Below, piece by piece: positions 36,072-46,964 of a stretch of DNA of 64,000 nucleotides. Every line of letters begins with the position of its first letter. Within the stretch, counting starts at the first letter, position 1. The DNA comes from Desmodus rotundus. Its lineage: Eukaryota > Chordata > Mammalia > Chiroptera > Phyllostomidae. The notes under the pieces were generated by a model that made no database searches, was not told the origin of the DNA, and saw only the letters and a list, made by a program, of their open reading frames with translations. The position numbers and the translations under genes are program-made. Location of the stretch: assembly GCF_022682495.2 (NCBI RefSeq), contig NC_071392.1, positions 73,182,097-73,246,096 of the forward strand, read 5' to 3'.

Positions 36072-36072
36072 G
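36011..36072. repeat. Compound (TG)n/(TA)n microsatellite
   Basis: GTGTGTGTGTGTATATATAT followed by CATACATATA units and a long TA run. TA-rich sequence also occupies 35750-35825. Confidence 0.95.
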
Positions 36073-36994
36073 ATCTCCAAAGGCTTATAAGAATGTATTG
36101 AATATGTAACTTTCTATAGTGTTGATGCTAATTTGCATTAGAATCAATTTGAGAATGAATTTATGATCTATAAAAATGTCCTACTTTTGATTCTATAATT
36201 ATATAGAATTACTGGGAGGTTATCCAGAAATAACAATAAAAATGGTGCAAAATGATATCTGGATAAAGACTTAATTTCCGATGCACTTATAATAGTGAAA
36301 ATTCAAATGAACCAATGCCTAAAATCAGGAAAATGTTTAAGTACACCTGGTATATCACTGTCATTCACTAAATGACATATTATGTAATCTTTTTTAAGTG
36401 GTTGAAACCCATTTTGGGGAAAAAAATTCTCCCAAGCTACAGAATGTGCTTTAGATTAGTAGGATCATAAGTACTTTTGTTTTTTATTTTTCTATCTCCC
36501 AATTTTTCTACAACATGGGTGTTTTATACTTATAATTAGAACATATCCTTTAAAAAGAGTATTACACTAAGGAATTTAGAGATTATGAAAGGCTATTCCT
36601 ATTTCATTAAAATTTTCTTTTTGTTATATAAATGTGTTGTGTAAACATATTTTTTTAAGTTCAGTATTTCCTTACTACTCAGGAAAGAATATAGCCAATC
36701 TTGTATGTATTAAATAAATACTTAAATATGAAAAGACAGAATGAGTAAGGCAGCTTCATTTACTATGTACATGTGATTAAATGTAAATTAAAATGTTTAA
36801 TGTGCAGCATATCATCTTAACATACTGTTTTTAATTGTGCATTCATATATCTTTAAAGGCTTTCAATATTAAACATTTATGTAATTGTTAACATTATTGT
36901 AAGATAATTGGTCTTAGGGAATGGTGTGCCATGTGTGCAAATGTCAGATTACACAAGGAGTCCCCTAAAGCAATAATGTTCACAGGATCTACCT
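36073..36994. other. GRM8: AT-rich unique intron sequence
   Basis: No gene, RNA or recognisable transposon was seen. Confidence 0.6.
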
Positions 36995-37492
36995 ACTGTA
37001 TTAGTTCCCTGTTGATGTTGTAACAAATTACCACAAACTCAGTGGCTTAAAACAACACAAATTTATGTTGCAGTCCTGGAATTTAAAAGTTGGAAAGGCA
37101 CCTCTTACTGGCCTAAAATCAAGGTGTTGGCGGGGTTGCTTTCCTTCTGAGGCCTTAGGCAAGATCCCTTTTCTTGCATTTTCCAGCTTTTAGGGACTTC
37201 CTGCATTCCTTGGCTCAGGGCCCCCTTCCGTCTAGCAGAGGCCAGTTGAACCTTTCTCAGGTCACGTTCCTGTGATTCTGTCTCCCTTCTGAGGTTTCGT
37301 TGCTGTGCTGCTGTCTCTCTCTCCCATTTTAATGTCCCTTATAGTTACAGTGGACTGACACAGATAATCTAGGATAATCTACATATACTAGGCCAGCTGA
37401 TTAGCAACCTTAATTCCATATGCTACCTTAATTCCCCTTTTGGTGAATAGAATGTTCTCATCTTTCGGAAGGCTTCATTCTGCTTACCACAA
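36995..37492. repeat. Ancient mammal-wide interspersed repeat (class uncertain)
   Basis: TGTATTAGTTCCCTGTTGAT, AACAAATTACCACAAACTCA and GTGGCTTAAAACAACACAAA at the left and ATTCTGCTTACCACAACA at the right match a well-known old mammalian repeat. I remember it as LTR-like, but class and orientation are not asserted. Confidence 0.65.
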
Positions 37493-39381
37493 CAGTTAGC
37501 CATAGAGCTGTATGCTATTTAGTCAAGGAACATCAATCTATTTATACATATATATTCTTGTAATTTATATATATATTTGTACTGTTAATTAGTGTTTTTA
37601 TGCCTTAAATATAAAGTTTTATTAAATTCTTGTAGCAAATAATTCGACTATTTTAACTTTTTATTTGTTATTTATATTTCTCTTATAGATCTATTCTCAT
37701 CAACCTAGTATAGAGTTGCCCAACAATACAGGAAACTATTTAAATTTTAATTTCAGATTAAAAACAGTTAATATTTGGTGATATCATAAATATTATATGG
37801 AACATTTTTATACAAAGTAATCATTCATTGTTTATCTGAAATTTAAATTTACCCAAACATTTTTATTTTCATTCAATAAATCTAGCAATGCTAACCTAAT
37901 ATCACTTTTCAAAATGTTTGGAAAATAATGACTTATATATTAAGTTGAAATATAAAATGGATATATATTTTTTGTTTGGTTTTTGTTTTGTTTCAGCACT
38001 TCATACTAAAATAGAATACTTTAATATTGTAAATAATTATTTCCCTTCTACACATATTAACAATTCCAAATTTGCTATACTATCCAAGGGCATTGACATT
38101 TCAGGATGTTATGATAAAATTAGATGTTAAAATAATTACATAGCTCTGTTTGATATTACAATATGAGTAGTACTTCATTCAATAATAGGAGAAATGGTTT
38201 GAAATGCACCAACTATTCCAAAATAAAGGTAAAATATTGAAATTGTGGAATAAGACATGGAAAGAGGGATTTAAGCTGCTGAGAAAATGTGCAATCACGT
38301 CCATTTGTAAGCTGCTCCTCACAGAAACATACACTAGTAGAGGAATCTGAACATCGTTCCTCTGGAGAACTCAAGGAGAATTTGGAGGATCATCTGGTAA
38401 GGCCTCTTATGGAAAACTATAAACCAAATATGAATGCAATTGATGTCTTTGGAACTACTTCAAGCAGAAACTAAAGTGTGCTCAGATTTTTAAATGTCTA
38501 AAAATAGCTATTTGGTTAACAGGATTCCAAAGGAAGCGTGGTATTGGCACATGGGACCAAACTTGCCATACAGAGTGTGAGACCAGCAGTGGAGGGGCAA
38601 AAAAGGAACCCTTTGTTAAAATACCAGATCAGATAGAATAACTTTAAATTATTGTAATATTCGGAGAAGGAGAATATGTGAAACATTTTGAAAAAGAAGC
38701 TGTGCTTTAGGAATTTATAATATAAGCAGTTCAAATTGAAAAAAATTGTGGACCTATATATACATTACTTTAAGATATGATGCAGAAATTAAATTAAAGC
38801 AAATTTTGCTATATAGAAATATATTTGATTGGCATTAAATTAAGGCTATTTTCTTCTAGAAAATATATTGTTTATGCTTTAAATCATATTGCAAACATAG
38901 CAATCTTTTAAGAATCACAAGGTTGAAGATCATTTTCTGAGAAAATATATAATTAGAGTGTGAGAAATAGGGAAAAAACTGACAAGCAAAATGTGTTATA
39001 ATGCTACCTCTTCCATTTAGAGTCATAGTATAGTAATAAAATAATTGCAAAAATTACTTTATAACACACAATCACATAATAATTGATAGTAAATAAGTAG
39101 GCTCTACTCTATTTAACCAGATGAAAATGTGAAACATTTGATGTTTATTTGTGGCTAGGTCTATATGAAAACATATGGGGAGCTATACTCAGGGCAGATT
39201 TAAGTAATAAGAATATAAACTTAAAATGTCTCAATTACCAAATGCATCAGCATAAAAAGTAGGGGAGAAAGCAGATGGAAAATGTCAAAATGATTCAGGT
39301 ATCTAGGCCATTGGCCCTGGGAAATGAAGTTTCCTTACCTCACCATCACGAACACTGGAATAGCAAGGAGTAGCTTTACTC
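37493..39381. other. GRM8: AT-rich unique intron sequence
   Basis: No repeat family or coding exon was recognised. A 61-codon frame at 38289-38474 lies in a slightly more balanced patch but shows no domain. Confidence 0.5.
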
Positions 39382-39590
39382 TTTTTTAAAGATTTTCTTT
39401 ATTTGTTTAAGACATACAGGAAGGGAGGGAGAAAGAGAGGGAGAGAAACATCCATGTGTGGTTGCCTCTCCCTTGACCCCTACTGGGGACCTGGCGCACA
39501 ACCCAGGCATGTGCCCTGACTGGGAATCTAATCAGTGAGCCTTTGGTTCTCAGACTGGCACTCAATCCACTGAGCCACACCTGCAGGGGC
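39382..39590 (-). mobile_element. Bat VES-type SINE, subfamily A, antisense
   Basis: CTTTTTTAAAGATTTTCTTT start, GCATGTGCCCTGACTGGGAA inside, GAGCCACACCTGCAGGGGC end. It adjoins an old antisense MIR at 39600-39775. Confidence 0.9.
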
Positions 39591-39599
39591 AGGTGCAAT

Positions 39600-39775
39600 C
39601 TTATTTAATACTCTAACCAATCTTGTCTGCTAAATACTGTTGTTATCCCCATTTTACAGATGAGAGCAGAGGCTTAGAGTAGTAACACCTGTAGCACACA
39701 GCACAGAGTGCATGGCCGAACCAAGGTTTGCAACCAGGCAGCCACGTTCAATATCCTGTTTGCAGCCACTGACTG
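39600..39775 (-). repeat. MIR SINE, antisense
   Basis: TTATCCCCATTTTACAGATG and the following GAGGCTTAGAGTAGTAACAC are core MIR antisense. The VES SINE inserted at its left edge. Confidence 0.85.
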
Positions 39776-39927
39776 TTAACACCAGCTTTGTCACCATGGT
39801 GCCTCCATGCAATCAGACTGAATGAAATTTAATTGCTCAGGGTGTTATTTAAAATAATGTACAGTTTATAACTGTTGCACATTGTGATCAATTAGAATTG
39901 ACCTTAAAATATTTTATGTTAGAAATA

Positions 39928-40607
39928 TGAGGTCTGTACAGAAGGTATCTAGCCATGTAATATGAAAAATAGGAAAATTTATTGAAGAAGATACAAGATA
40001 CAAGAAACAATGTACACAGGACAATGATTCTTCAGTTCCCTTCAAAGTAGGTACATTGGAGCCTCACACAGTTCTCCTAATCGCCATCAGCATCTCCATT
40101 GAATTTTCCTGAATCTCATCAACAGTCTGAAATCTCTCCCTTTTCAAAGGTTTTAGTTTTGGGAAAAGCCACTAGTTGCAGGATGCCAGATCTGGGCTGT
40201 AGGGGGCTGAGTCACCTGGGTGATTTGATGTTTCACCAAAAAATTCTGCACAAGACGTGATGCATGAGTGGGCACGTTGTCGTGATCAGGCTGCCAATCA
40301 CCAATTGCCCATAGCTGTAGGCTTCTGAATCACCCAAATAGTTTATGCAGAGGAATGTTCAGGCATAATGCAAAATTTGATGCAGATTCGTTGCTCTACT
40401 CACTCAGTCATTTTGCATGTGACAACCACACAGTACACATGCTCACTCAATGGCGTCTACCATCCCCACTGACGAGTACAAGTGAAGTCTTTGATATTCA
40501 CACATGTGCATTCCAGTCCACTCTTCCTGGCTGCCAGCTTACATTGATGTTGCACAAACCATTTTCATTATATTAACAATGGCTGGATTTTTTCCAGATG
40601 GACCACG
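39928..40607 (-). mobile_element. Internally deleted mariner-type DNA transposon
   Basis: The left end TGAGGTCTGTACAGAAGGTA and the inverted right end (minus strand CGTGGTCCATCTGGAAAAAA) are related terminal inverted repeats of about 30 bases. TA dinucleotides lie outside at 39926-39927 and 40608-40609. Read on the minus strand, short decayed translations resemble the mariner transposase N-terminus (VEQRICIKFC) and then the DNA-binding/catalytic C-terminal part (SAPYSPDLASCN). They are joined without the middle, so most of the transposase, including part of the catalytic triad region, is missing. Several stops are present. It is a non-autonomous 680-bp relic; the subfamily is not named. Confidence 0.85.
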
Positions 40608-40718
40608 TATGTGCTTTATTTTTCAAAATAAATATGTATTTCTGCTAGCCCTATAAGGTTTGCAACCAACAGGAAGAAAACTCTTGTCACCTACATGATT
40701 TCCATGCTTGAATGAAGT

Positions 40719-40735
40719 CAAACTATCAGAATTTC
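40719..40735. repeat. Target duplication of HAL1-3, left copy
   Basis: CAAACTATCAGAATTTC, matching CAAACTATCAGGAATTTC at 41828-41845 apart from one G. Confidence 0.85.
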
Positions 40736-41800
40736 CTGTTTTTAAAGTATATTTTATGGAGTATGCTATTACACTTGTCCAAATTTTTCCCCTTTGCTCC
40801 CCTGGCCTGGTACCCACCTTCCCTCCAGCAACCCACCCCTTAGTTCATGTCCATGAGTTGTGCACATACATTCATTGGCTTCTCCATTTCCTATACTATT
40901 CTTAACATCACCCTGTCTCTTCTCTACCTACCAGTCGTGCTTCTTATTCCCCATGCCTTTTCCCTCATTCACCTCCTTCCCCCTCTGCACTGATAACCCT
41001 CCACGTGATCTCCATTTTTATGATTCTGTTCCTGCTGTAGTTGTTTGCCCAGTTTTGTTTTGTTATTTTTCAGGTTCAGCTATTGATAGTTGTGAGTTTG
41101 TTATCATTTTACTGTTCATAGTTTAGATCCTCTTCTTTTTCCTAAATAAGTCACTTTAATATTTCATATAATAAGGGCTTGGTGATGGTGAACTCCTTTA
41201 GTTTTACTGTGTCTGGGAAGCACTTTATCTGCCCTTTCATTCTAAATGATAGCTTTGCTGATAGAATAATCTTGGATGTAGGTCCTTGCCTTTCATGACT
41301 TTGAATACTTCTTGCCAGTCCCTTCTTGCCTGCAAAGTTTCTTTTGAGAAATCAGCTGATAGTCTTATGGGAATTCTTTTGTGGGTAACTCTCTTCTTTT
41401 CTCTTGCTGCTTGTAAGATTCTCTCCTTTCTTTTACCTTTGGCATTTTAATTATGATTCACCTTGGCATGGCCCTCTTTGGGTCCAACTTGTTTGGGACT
41501 CCCTGTGCTTCCTGGATTCATATGTCTATTTCATTCACCAAACTGGGGAAGTTTTCCTTCATTACTTTTTCAAGTTTTCAATTTCTTGCTTCCTCTTCCC
41601 CTCTGGCATGCCCAAGATTTGGATGTTGGTAAGTTATAGTTGTCCCAGAGGTACAAAAGCTTCTCCTCTTGTTTTTAAACTCTTGCTTCCTCTTTCTTTT
41701 CTGGGTGAATGTTTATTTCTTCCTTTTGTTCCAAATCATTGATTTGAAACCCAGACTTCTTCCCTTCGCTGTTGGTTTCCTGTATATTTTTCTTTACCTC
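40736..41800 (-). mobile_element. HAL1-3: 5'-truncated half-LINE-1, antisense
   Basis: Read on the minus strand, ORF1 sequence passes directly into the HAL1 3' UTR. In the plus strand the 3' UTR complement (GATCTCCATTTTTATGATTC, CATGAGTTGTGCACATACAT) precedes ORF1 complement (GAAATCAGCTGATAGTCTTA). No ORF2 is present. ORF1 is decayed and stops near the coiled-coil region. The 5' end is truncated at about 41800, where a foldback junction starts. Confidence 0.85.
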
Positions 41801-41857
41801 TTTTCTTGAATACAAATTCCTGATGAACAAACTATCAGGAATTTCTATTCAAGAAAA
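41801..41857. repeat. Hairpin at the HAL1-3 5' junction
   Basis: Arms 41801-41824 and 41834-41857 are inverted repeats with one mismatch in 24 and a 9-base loop. The right arm overlaps the target-site duplication and its flank. The left arm is therefore an inverted copy of the target flank, added between the truncated HAL1 and the right duplication. Confidence 0.93.
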
Positions 41858-44800
41858 TAACAGCTTTTCTCTTTTTCCATTAAAAAGGGACTTTAAAACA
41901 CCAGCTTAGTTTTCTCCCAAGGTCCACAGGATAAGTGAAATAAGAAAAAAAATCAACTGAAAAAAATCAAAGGTATATGAGGAAACTTAACTGGTTCTTA
42001 CTACCAACACTCTATAATTTGTCATCAGAGTGCTGCTTGGTGGACGTAATTCCCTTCTGCCTTCCTACGGCGTGGTGGCAGGACGATTTATGATACTGCA
42101 TTAACTGGAAGTGCACGGCAAATGTGGTAGAAGGGGATAAGGAACTCACTAATGTGAGGTGAAATCCAAATCAATCTCTAACAAGAGATTACTTTCCACA
42201 TTAACTTCTCTGGAGTCACATCCAAGTCTTACAGCCAGTGCCTGTGTCTTTCTCGCAGGGCTAAATGATTTGAATGACAAGCAAGAAGTAACGATGAGTA
42301 GAATGTGCCAAAGCAAAGCTAGGTGATGCTAAACTAGCTAAATCTGATGAACTAGGAGACGTCTACTATCAGCTATACTTCATACCACACCTTTGTTTGT
42401 TTTTTCAATTAGAGAGCAAAAAAAAAATGTATAAATTAATGTAAAGCACTGAGGGTCTTTTTCATTTCCCTGCCTAAGATACCTCAGTAAAACTGAAAGA
42501 AACATATGGTGTGAGTTCGTGTCCCATGGGGCTTTTAGAAAAGTGATTCAGACTCTGGATCATATGTTTGTGTCTTGCTATGTGGGCATGAATGCACTTG
42601 ATGAAGGTTAATGGGACTAATGACTGACTCAAGCACATTTATCTTCTGAAATGTTTTGTGCATTCATTTGCATCCTTCACTACATATGCATAATAGTCTT
42701 CATGTGCTTTTACTTAAAAATTAGGTCATGCCTGTGAGCAGTTGACCATTTCCTACGTAACTACCAATATTTCTACAATAAGAGCATCTTAAAAGTAAAC
42801 AGGGCCTTAGGGATTTGTGAGGAAGTCAAACATCCTGGGGGCGATCACATTCCTTAGGCTCTAATATTCCAAGAGAGGCTGGAAGGAAGACTACCCAGTA
42901 AAGTCTTGCTCTACAGGTAAGGAGACTAAGACTCAGAGGAGTTAACTTGTTTTCTCAAGACACAGAGATGTTCATGAGACAAGAACCATTCAGACCAAAC
43001 CTTTTTTTTTTTTTTTCTTTTGTCTTCAACTAACTTTCTGGAACACATTGACTCATACTTGGATTGAAAATGTTTAGCAAACTATTTGCCATATACCGTG
43101 ACAGGCATTGTGAGACTAGTGAGAAGTGAGAGTTAAGAACACAAAAGAATTAAGATTATTTTATTTTCTTGAAGAGTTTTTGAGTAGAGAACCTACCGTA
43201 TATACAACCATAGAGGCATAGACTCATAAATGCCCTGCCAACAACACAGAACACAAATCTGGAAATGTAAAATAATGAATTTCCAGATATATTCAGAATC
43301 TGTAATGTTTTATAAGTTAGAGAAGAACTCAAGGATTAGTTAATTTTGGTAAGAAAACTTGGTTCATTAAAATGAAGGGCTATAGAAAAACAAAATTTTA
43401 AAAATTTAGGTTTGAGCTAATGGTCAATAAGAAATTATTTTTGTTTAAAAACTCTTCATACAATCTTCATAACACCTATGACAATTTTAATCAATTTTTC
43501 TGGAATTATCCATTTAAAACCAGTCCCTTCTACTAGAATTCGGTCTCCATGAAGGCAGGCCACATGTAGTTCAATCAACGCTGCCAGCATTATGCAGAGT
43601 GAAAGTGTTAAATAAATACTGAAGTGACAAAGCCAAAAACAAGCATGTGGGATAACTTTCATGGCACAAATCTGGAAGTCCCTCTCAAGGAACAAATTCC
43701 AGGAGGTCACTACAGAAGCCTAGACTTAAGACAAGGAATTTGATCTTGGAAACAGGAAGAGATTTAACCTTGGACATTGTATCTAGAAGAAGTTTCAAAT
43801 GAATAATGTAATTTGTTGACAGTATACAAGTAGGGGAGAAAGGGAAGAGGAAGCCTGTATTAACTCTTAAGTTTGGACTTCTGAAAAACAGAGATAACTG
43901 ATAGAAAGGGAGACTTTTTAAAAAGATTAAGCATAATGCAGAAATACAAAGGTAGCAGCTAAAAGCATGAGACCTATAGTCAAACGGATAGGTTCAGCCC
44001 CCTGTATACCTCATCGTAGCAGTATGAATGTCAACATTCTCGACTCAACTTTCCTGCATCTGTGAAATTCATCTCTTAGAGATAAGATTGTTTAGACATG
44101 AAGACCTTAGCCTGCTGTTTGGAATATAAAAGGCACTCAATATGTAACGTGTATTTCAAATACGATAAATTGGGGGTTTAGATAATCTAACAATGTGGGT
44201 TTTAGATTCCTTTCATATTTTGGTTTGGACTGTTTGATTTCACATTTTTGTACACATGAAAGATCAGAGATTAAGAAATCAGTTCAAAAAGCATGAGTGT
44301 AGCTTTTACAGCAGAAGCCATGTGAATGATGAGGGCTTCAAGGGACTGGTGCCTGGGAGTAAGGCCAAAATCTGGAAGAGGAGAAGTTGAGCAGAAGGAA
44401 GATGAGATCGAGGAGACAAAGAAACGAAGAGAGATTCAAAGCAGTGTGGTTTCCAGACATGGAGGGGAGGGGAAAATATAAGATGGGGCGTTGTCATTAG
44501 TGATCACAAACGTACGCATGTTCTGTATGTAAAATACACTATAAATAATAAGTGACGTAAAAGTAAGTTAAGTTTAGGGCCTTATTTGGAGACATACTTT
44601 ATAACCTTGTGGTACTGACTGCTTCTCTTCATTGCTGTTTTTTTGTGCAACCTTCTACCCATGTTTCATTGCAAGTGTAATTTTTTATTTAATGTACATC
44701 TTTGTCAGTTCTTAACAATAGCAGGCAAAACAACCAAATGTTCAATAACGTGTGGTTTGACTGGGCATTTTAGCACGGAAAGTGTTTTGTGGAAGAAAGG

Positions 44801-44894
44801 GCAGTGCAGCAGTGACAGGCTGCCTGCTGCTGTGAACACTCCACGGTTTATAACAGGCGCACAGTCTAGCAGTGCTGGTTTCACTTCAGTTCAA

Positions 44895-44936
<42 letters not shown>

Positions 44937-45741
44937 CACCGCGGAGGAAACAGCTGGCAGGAGAGATGTGACATGTAATCCTGCCTGAGGGCATGGAATC
45001 AACGGCAGCTCTACACTCGTGTGTGCGCGAGATGTGTATGTTTGTTTAGGCTCACAGAGGTTTTATAAAATACTGTATTCTACAGGATTTGGGCCAACAG
45101 ACAGCAGAAAACAGGACATTCCTTGGTATTTTTCCAGAGATGCATGTGACTGAACAAATAGCGAATATAAAATTCTGATGAAAACATTCAACTGATTGCA
45201 ATTTTTGAACCAAAAAGCTTTTTATTTTTCAAAATGAGAATAAACATATCATTCTTGAACAAAAACACACAGACAAAAAAACCCTATAATTAGTGTTGTG
45301 GGTTTTGATTGGTTTAATCTCCTTTCTGTGAACAAGATTTAGGTCACTGCCAAAACGCAGAACTCTGCAGGCTACCTTACAGATTCAATGCGTGACTTTT
45401 TTAGAAGTGATTTTAAAGAGCAACAACAATAGTATGATTGAAAACTGGTTAATATTTTATGTGCAAGGGGCCCAAAGTTACACAAAAATTAGATATATAG
45501 TAAGGGGAACGATACTACATGAATTTGGTCATGAACATGACAAGCAAAGACAAGTAGGATAACCTTAAAATTCACCCAAATTAATGGAATATAAAATCTA
45601 TTTAACATCCAGATTTACATAATTTACATATTTTATATATTTAAATTGGTTCACAAGCATTTTAAAATATACAGATGATGTGTTATAGAATTGTATACAT
45701 TAAACCTATATGATTTTAATCTCAATAAACTCAAATCAACA
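41858..45741. other. GRM8: Intron sequence with two MIRs; no gene seen
   Basis: Mostly unique. A MIR antisense piece is at about 42890-43000 (GTAAGGAGACTAAGACTCAG) and a MIR sense piece at about 43950-44150 (TAGGTTCAGCCCCCTGTATA; ATAAAAGGCACTCAATATGT). There is a 15-T run at 43002-43016. Bases 44740-45060 are GC-richer, surround a TG repeat and resemble no repeat I know. Confidence 0.5.
44898..44934. repeat. (GT)18 microsatellite
   Basis: Uninterrupted GT units between CAATCC and GAGCACC. Pure and therefore likely polymorphic. Confidence 0.97.
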
Positions 45742-45985
45742 ACACAAACAAGCAAGCAAAATATAACCAGAGACATTGAAATTAAGAACAGACAGTAACC
45801 AGAGGGGAGGTGGGAGGGGATAATGGGGGAAGCGGAGAAGGGTTTTCAGGAACAACTGTGAAGGACACATGGACAAAACCAAGGGGGGCTGGAATCAGGG
45901 GAGGGAGGTGGGAATGGCTGGGGTTGCTGGGGGAAAAAGGCAGACAACTGTACCAGAACAACAATAAAATTAAATTAAAAAATAA
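45742..45985 (+). mobile_element. L1 3' UTR fragment
   Basis: AAAATATAACCAGAGACATTG, AAGGACACATGGACAAAACC and ACAATAAAATTAAATTAAAA tail: the same 3' UTR as in the 46.97-kb L1. A short 5'-truncated insertion. Confidence 0.9.
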
Positions 45986-46964
45986 ATAAAAGTGGTTTTA
46001 AAAAACCAAATAAGTTAATTTCAGCCACAGGAAGCATTCTGTCATAAAGTTACACTCCATCCTCAATGGAAAATCCTATGTAATGAGTCCCACGATTCTG
46101 ATGTAATGTAATGTAAATTGGGATTTTATTTCTTTGTCAAATTTTTCCTGAAAAATGGTAAGCACTATTTTATTAAAAGTTAATTGTAAAAAAAAAAAAA
46201 ACAAAATGATTTGACTTTATTTCTAAAGGATCTGCCTTTTTATTTCAACTATCAAACTTTATTTGAATATTGTTTGGCAGATTTGTTTACTGAAAATTAT
46301 AATCCACCAGGTATTTTTGTCCCTGTATCCTGAACTTTGCTTTCATCTACACAATCTGATTTTACCCAACTTGTCTATTTTGGGCCCCCAAAATCCTTCT
46401 CCATACTTGGCTAGATGCAGTCATCAGCAACTAACTTTTTTCTCTTTTTCTCCTTCGTCCCAGATCAGAGGGAAAGCTACAGGCTCTTGCTTGAAGTCCA
46501 ATTAGCTCGAGTCCTCGCAGCAGCCCCAGAGAGTGCTCGGAATCACACACTCAGCCATGGACCACACAGTGCAAGCACCCCGCCTCCCACTCTGTCTTCC
46601 CTTGTGCCCAATTCAATTGGAAATAAGTTTCTTCTTTGCACTTCCACTGCCACATGTCAAGCCCCCAATATTTCTTGCCCGGATTTCTTCAATAATCTTG
46701 GTACTGCCTTTTCTTATTCTTGCACACTTCAATTCATCTGAATCACCACCGGCAAAGAAATCTCAGAAAATGTCATGGTATTCAGAATATAGCCATGCTC
46801 AGAAAGACTCAAATATGCTTATGCCCCTGGCAAATAAAGTGCAAACTTAGCATAATACCACAGAATGGCTGTCAATTATCAAATGAGCCTCATTTTGTAT
46901 GGGCGACCCTATACTTTATTGCCCACGCTGGGAAATACTTTTCCGGGATAAAAGGCATGCTATT
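45986..46964. other. GRM8: Intron sequence between two L1 copies, unassigned
   Basis: Mixed composition with a poly-A run at 46188-46201. A pyrimidine-rich stretch and CpG sites near 46480-46600 stand out. Open frames run through 46415-46850, but no protein family is recognisable. The long frame that enters the L1 from 46720 is non-L1 up to about residue 80. Confidence 0.5.

Noticed and set aside
44643..44978. 111-codon frame with a long Cys-Val repeat
   Set aside because: The repeat is the translated GT microsatellite; the remainder has no recognisable protein.
46720..46964. N-terminal extension of the long L1 ORF2 frame
   Set aside because: The first roughly 80 residues come from flanking intron DNA that happens to be open; L1 homology starts near 46965.
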